Source of the DNA: an uncultured Clostridia bacterium
Lineage (GTDB): Bacteria; Bacillota; Clostridia; Christensenellales; Pumilibacteraceae
NCBI GenBank assembly: GCA_948440265.1
Contig: CAOJOK010000001.1
Span: 124,001 to 188,000 of the forward strand
Direction of reading: 5' to 3'
Length of the DNA stretch: 64,000 nucleotides
The notes under the pieces are model-generated. The model did no database searches and was not told where the DNA came from. It worked only from the letters and a program-made list of their open reading frames with translations. Numbering within the stretch: the stretch's first letter is position 1; every line of letters starts with the position of its first letter. Of the stretch, positions 60,722-64,000 are shown one piece after another. The position numbers and the translations under genes are program-made.

Positions 60722-63100
60722 TTATTTAACTTCTATAAAAGTAACCCCCGTTTCTCCCTCTCCGTATCTTCCGTACCTGAAACTTTTTACAAGCGGATGC
60801 TTGCGGCAATACTGCTGAACGCCTTTGCCTAACGCGCCTGTTCCTTTTCCGTGCACAATTCTCAATATCGGCTTATTATCTTGCGCGGATGCGGATATTA
60901 TCTGCGGCTCAATGACTTCGATTGCTTCAGCCACGGTCATTCCCAAAACAAACACTTCTATAACTTCCGAAACTTCGGATAACGCCGCTTCCGATTTAGA
61001 TGTTTTATTTTGTGTTTTAAACTGTTTTTTCTTTGTCTGTATTTTAGACACAGCCGCAAGGTCGGAAAGTGGCAGCCATAAATTCATAGAACCGCTTGAA
61101 ACGCCTATAAGACCCTTTTTGTTAAATAGTGCAGTGATTCTGCCCCGTTGATTAAAAGACCGTATAAGCACTTCTGTACCGATTTTAACGTCATTTTTGT
61201 TTAAATCGGCAAATGCAATATTCTCATTTTCACTGCTCTCAAAACTATATTGCAGTGCATCGAGCTGTTTTTGCAATTTTTTTGCTTCCAGCAGCGCGGC
61301 TTCGTCGGCTTGCTTTAATTTATCCTTTATGCTTTCAACAATTTCATCGGCTTTTTCGGTTGCTTTTCTTACAATTTTCTGTGTTTCGAGCTTGGCATTG
61401 TTGTTTATCTGCATCAGCTTGTTATTCAGTTTAAAAAGTGTTTCGTCGACTTGCTTTTGTTTTTGTTCCAACTGTTCCTTTGCCTTTTTTATATTCTCGA
61501 GTTCTGCAATAGCCTCGCTTTTTACCTTTTCTGCATTCATAAGAACTTGCTCGAATTTAACTTTTTCATCTTTGAGCGCGGCGTTTGCATTATCCAAAAT
61601 ATAGTCATTGATTCCGAGATTTTTTGCTATGCTTAAAGCGTTGCTCACTCCGGGCAAGCCGACAATAAGGCGGTATGTGGGTTTAAGCGTCTTTTCGTCG
61701 AATTGCATACAGGCGTTTAAAAGCTTCGGCGAAATCAAAGCGTACTCCTTCAATTCGCTGTAATGCGTTGTTATCAGCGCACGGCAATTCATAAGCTCCA
61801 AGTATTTCAAGATTCCCGTTGCCAAAGCGGCTCCTTCAATCGGGTCGGTGCCTGCACCTATTTCGTCAATCAGCACCAGCGAATCGGGTGTGACGTTATC
61901 GGTTATATATGCGATATTTGTTATGTGCGACGAAAATGTAGATAGTGACTGTGCTATGCTTTGCTCATCGCCCAAATCACAGAAAATATTATCAAACACG
62001 GGTATGTGACCGCCTTCTTTGCAAGGCAGATGTAAACCGCTGCACGCCATCAAAGCAAACAGTCCCAATGTTTTCAGCGACACCGTTTTTCCGCCCGTAT
62101 TGGGCCCCGTTATAATCAGTATTGTCTTATCTGCCCCGAAAGCGATATCGATAGGCACAACTTTTTCTGCGGCAATGAGCGGATGCCGACATTCTTTTAT
62201 GTCAATTTTACCGCGCGTATTCAAAACAGGTTTGGACGATTTTGTTTCGAGAGCAAAAACAGCTTTTGCAAACAGAATATCCAGCGCCGTCAATTGCTCG
62301 TAGGCGGCAATAATGCCGTCTTTGGAAAGCCTTACATCGGAAGTCAAGCTCTTTAATATCCGCTCGATTTCATCGCGTTCTGACAGTTTCAACGCTTTTA
62401 AATCGTTATTCATTTCAACAATCGGAAAAGGCTCTATGAACACCGTAGAACCGCTTGCCGACTTGTCGTGAATCAAACCCGGAATACCGCTTCGATATTC
62501 CGACTTAACCGGCAAAACAAAGCGCCCCTCTCTCACGGTTATTATGTCGTCTTGCAAGTATTTTCCGTAATCGGAAGAGTGCGTGTAAGAGTGAAGCTTG
62601 TCTTTGAGTTTATTATTCAAAGCAACCGTCTTTCGTCTGATTGTCCGCAGTAATTCGCTTGCGCTGTCTCTTACTTCGTCTTCGCCTGCAATTGTTTCAC
62701 TGATTTTTCTTGCAAGCGTTATATCGGGCAAAAGAAACGATACCATATCTTTTATAAGCGGTATGTCGTCTCTGCACCCCATAATCGATTTTTTTGCACT
62801 CGAAGCGGAATTTATTACTTTTGCTATTTTCAAAAAGTCGGACGGAGTCAACGTCATTCCGACTTCGGCTTTTTCGATAATAGACAGAATGTCATCGAGC
62901 TCGTATACGGGATTGACTAAATAACTCTCTCGTGCAATAATTGCCTGATGTGTGGCATCTTGTAAAATAACGGCTTTCTTAAAGTCGAAAGTCGGTTCTA
63001 TTTGTCGTATATCGTTTTTTGCTTTTTCCGATACTGCGTATTGGGAAACGATATTAAGAATTTTATCGTATTCCAATGTTTTGAGTGTTTTGGCGTCCAT
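60722..63100 (-). CDS. mutS2: MutS2 / RqcU-type ATPase-endonuclease
   Basis: 792 aa. Core and lever helices, an ATPase domain with Walker A GPNTGGKTVSLKT, STFSSHITNI and Walker B VLIDEIGAGTDP. A long coiled coil (about 510-630) and a KOW-like segment precede a C-terminal Smr domain (VHGKGTGALGKGV). The usual LDLRG of Smr reads VFVLGMT. MutS2 is known to act on collided ribosomes and in recombination control rather than mismatch repair. Starts 5 nt after the U32 peptidase stop. Confidence 0.95.
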   Translation of the reverse strand: MDAKTLKTLEYDKILNIVSQYAVSEKAKNDIRQIEPTFDFKKAVILQDATHQAIIARESYLVNPVYELDDILSIIEKAEVGMTLTPSDFLKIAKVINSASSAKKSIMGCRDDIPLIKDMVSFLLPDITLARKISETIAGEDEVRDSASELLRTIRRKTVALNNKLKDKLHSYTHSSDYGKYLQDDIITVREGRFVLPVKSEYRSGIPGLIHDKSASGSTVFIEPFPIVEMNNDLKALKLSERDEIERILKSLTSDVRLSKDGIIAAYEQLTALDILFAKAVFALETKSSKPVLNTRGKIDIKECRHPLIAAEKVVPIDIAFGADKTILIITGPNTGGKTVSLKTLGLFALMACSGLHLPCKEGGHIPVFDNIFCDLGDEQSIAQSLSTFSSHITNIAYITDNVTPDSLVLIDEIGAGTDPIEGAALATGILKYLELMNCRALITTHYSELKEYALISPKLLNACMQFDEKTLKPTYRLIVGLPGVSNALSIAKNLGINDYILDNANAALKDEKVKFEQVLMNAEKVKSEAIAELENIKKAKEQLEQKQKQVDETLFKLNNKLMQINNNAKLETQKIVRKATEKADEIVESIKDKLKQADEAALLEAKKLQKQLDALQYSFESSENENIAFADLNKNDVKIGTEVLIRSFNQRGRITALFNKKGLIGVSSGSMNLWLPLSDLAAVSKIQTKKKQFKTQNKTSKSEAALSEVSEVIEVFVLGMTVAEAIEVIEPQIISASAQDNKPILRIVHGKGTGALGKGVQQYCRKHPLVKSFRYGRYGEGETGVTFIEVK

Positions 63101-63105
63101 AATTT

Positions 63106-64000
63106 TTACCGTAATACTTTGTTATAATTGAAATGAGTATGTTTGAAACTCGGTATTCTATTAGAAAAAATTTCATTCAATAAACTTTTCGCAAAGATAA
63201 CCGAATATCCTCTGAAATCGTAAATGCGCTTTTGTATACCTTTTTTGCGTGCCTCTTCCTCTAAAAATACAGGTAGCTCATTTTTAAGCTTGGCATAACA
63301 GTATTTGACTTTATATCGGGAAAAAGGAAAAGAATTGCCTCGCTCGTCTACCAATTTTCCCGAATATCCCTTGCAATTTTTATCGCAGGCTCCGTTAAGA
63401 TTTTTGTAAGGACAGTGCGCGAAAAGCATTATCGCAACTTGTGAAAATACCGTCAAATAATCGTTTTTTGAAAACACGTCACGCTCCAAGGACGCGACTT
63501 TTTCTTTTGCTATACTGTCGTTTAATAGATTTAAACCGTCGCCCAAAAGAATGTTTTTATCACCGAAAAGCTCCAATGCGTAAAGATTATTTGCGATTAT
63601 GTTTTCCACACAGGGCAAATCGGCTATTTTTTTAAGTATATCCAAATCTTTGTCCCGTGCCATAATCGGAGTGTTTAGAAATATCGGCTTACTGCTTTTC
63701 GAAAAAACTCTCTCAATATTTTCGATATCGGAATAGTCCGTAGGTGAAAATATAAAGGCATCTATTTTACTGGTTTCATCGAATTCGTCTATAAAACTTT
63801 GAGAATCGACATTCAAAATAATTTTCGGTTTCCCGAAATCTTGTTTAATTTCGTCGAAAGGAAATATCTCTTTGCCGTAATTCAATCTTTTGCGGAACGA
63901 GTAGTTTTTATCGGTAATTGCCGAAATCATTTCTTGTTCCATAAGCCGCCTGAATTCTTTCAGCTGACCTATTGTGACAAATATATTATCGTCTACTTTG
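63106..64000 (-). CDS. U32 family peptidase, C-terminal part
   Basis: The frame is open to the right edge, so the N-terminal U32 domain lies outside the window; the ATG at 63942 is internal. Visible is the end of the second conserved region, with cysteines in AHCPYKNLNGACDKNC, a KLVDERGNSFPF segment and a further Cys in KYCYAK, which match the U32 cysteine cluster. U32 proteins include collagenase-like peptidases and RlhA/TrhP-type RNA hydroxylases, so the activity cannot be assigned. Directly upstream of mutS2 on the same transcript. Confidence 0.85.
   Translation of the reverse strand, partial: KVDDNIFVTIGQLKEFRRLMEQEMISAITDKNYSFRKRLNYGKEIFPFDEIKQDFGKPKIILNVDSQSFIDEFDETSKIDAFIFSPTDYSDIENIERVFSKSSKPIFLNTPIMARDKDLDILKKIADLPCVENIIANNLYALELFGDKNILLGDGLNLLNDSIAKEKVASLERDVFSKNDYLTVFSQVAIMLFAHCPYKNLNGACDKNCKGYSGKLVDERGNSFPFSRYKVKYCYAKLKNELPVFLEEEARKKGIQKRIYDFRGYSVIFAKSLLNEIFSNRIPSFKHTHFNYNKVLR

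Overview
The window reads as chromosomal core DNA of a low-to-moderate GC, anaerobic, spore-lineage Bacillota bacterium (class Clostridia; a gut Christensenellales-type organism would fit, but this is inference). The grounds are the yajC-TIGR04086-SCIFF-SCIFF maturase-secD-secF locus, the rpsO-pnp-ylxY-M16 peptidase order, a YtxC-like protein, Rex next to bifunctional AdhE, RNase Y, a collagen-like surface protein with GPT/GAT triplets, and sigma-A promoters with 17-bp spacers throughout. No plasmid, prophage, IS or CRISPR signature was seen.

Layout. 1-30.5 kb is almost entirely plus strand: the end of an S1-domain protein, an M19 dipeptidase, purB, a YtxC-like protein, the Sec/SCIFF locus, recJ-rel-MBL-hemZ, rpsO-pnp-ylxY-M16-dUTPase, ftsK-rimO-pgsA-cinA-recA and rny. 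30.6-37 kb alternates in strand: a glycosyltransferase followed by a collagen-like protein (minus), tRNA-Trp, proC-rnhA and a TVP38 membrane protein (plus), and a membrane-tethered PadR-type regulator (minus). 37.1-43.9 kb (plus) carries an acyl-ACP thioesterase, a YgjP-type metallopeptidase, a lipoprotein, rex, adhE and a small-molecule kinase.

43.9-45.4 kb is the only long stretch without a convincing gene, and it is the most unusual part. On the minus strand it holds two tandem, homologous RNA genes of about 120 nt, each with its own sigma-A promoter and its own intrinsic terminator. On the plus strand it holds three degenerate copies of a structured element, the last forming the 5' leader of a XerS/XerC-like tyrosine recombinase.

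46.6-64 kb is mostly minus strand: the miaB-mutS-mutL-miaA-YnbB-like operon, a divergent class A penicillin-binding protein, a two-component system followed by cysteine desulfurase and thiI, then mutS2 and the end of a U32 peptidase.

How the genes work together: SecD/SecF/YajC form the accessory translocase, and SCIFF is embedded with it. RecJ, RecA, MutS/MutL, MutS2, FtsK and the Xer recombinase serve genome maintenance. MiaA/MiaB, ThiI with cysteine desulfurase, and RimO modify tRNA or the ribosome. Rex probably controls fermentative AdhE. Several genes (thioesterase, PBP, perhaps TVP38) start about 6 nt after a -10 box, which suggests leaderless mRNAs.
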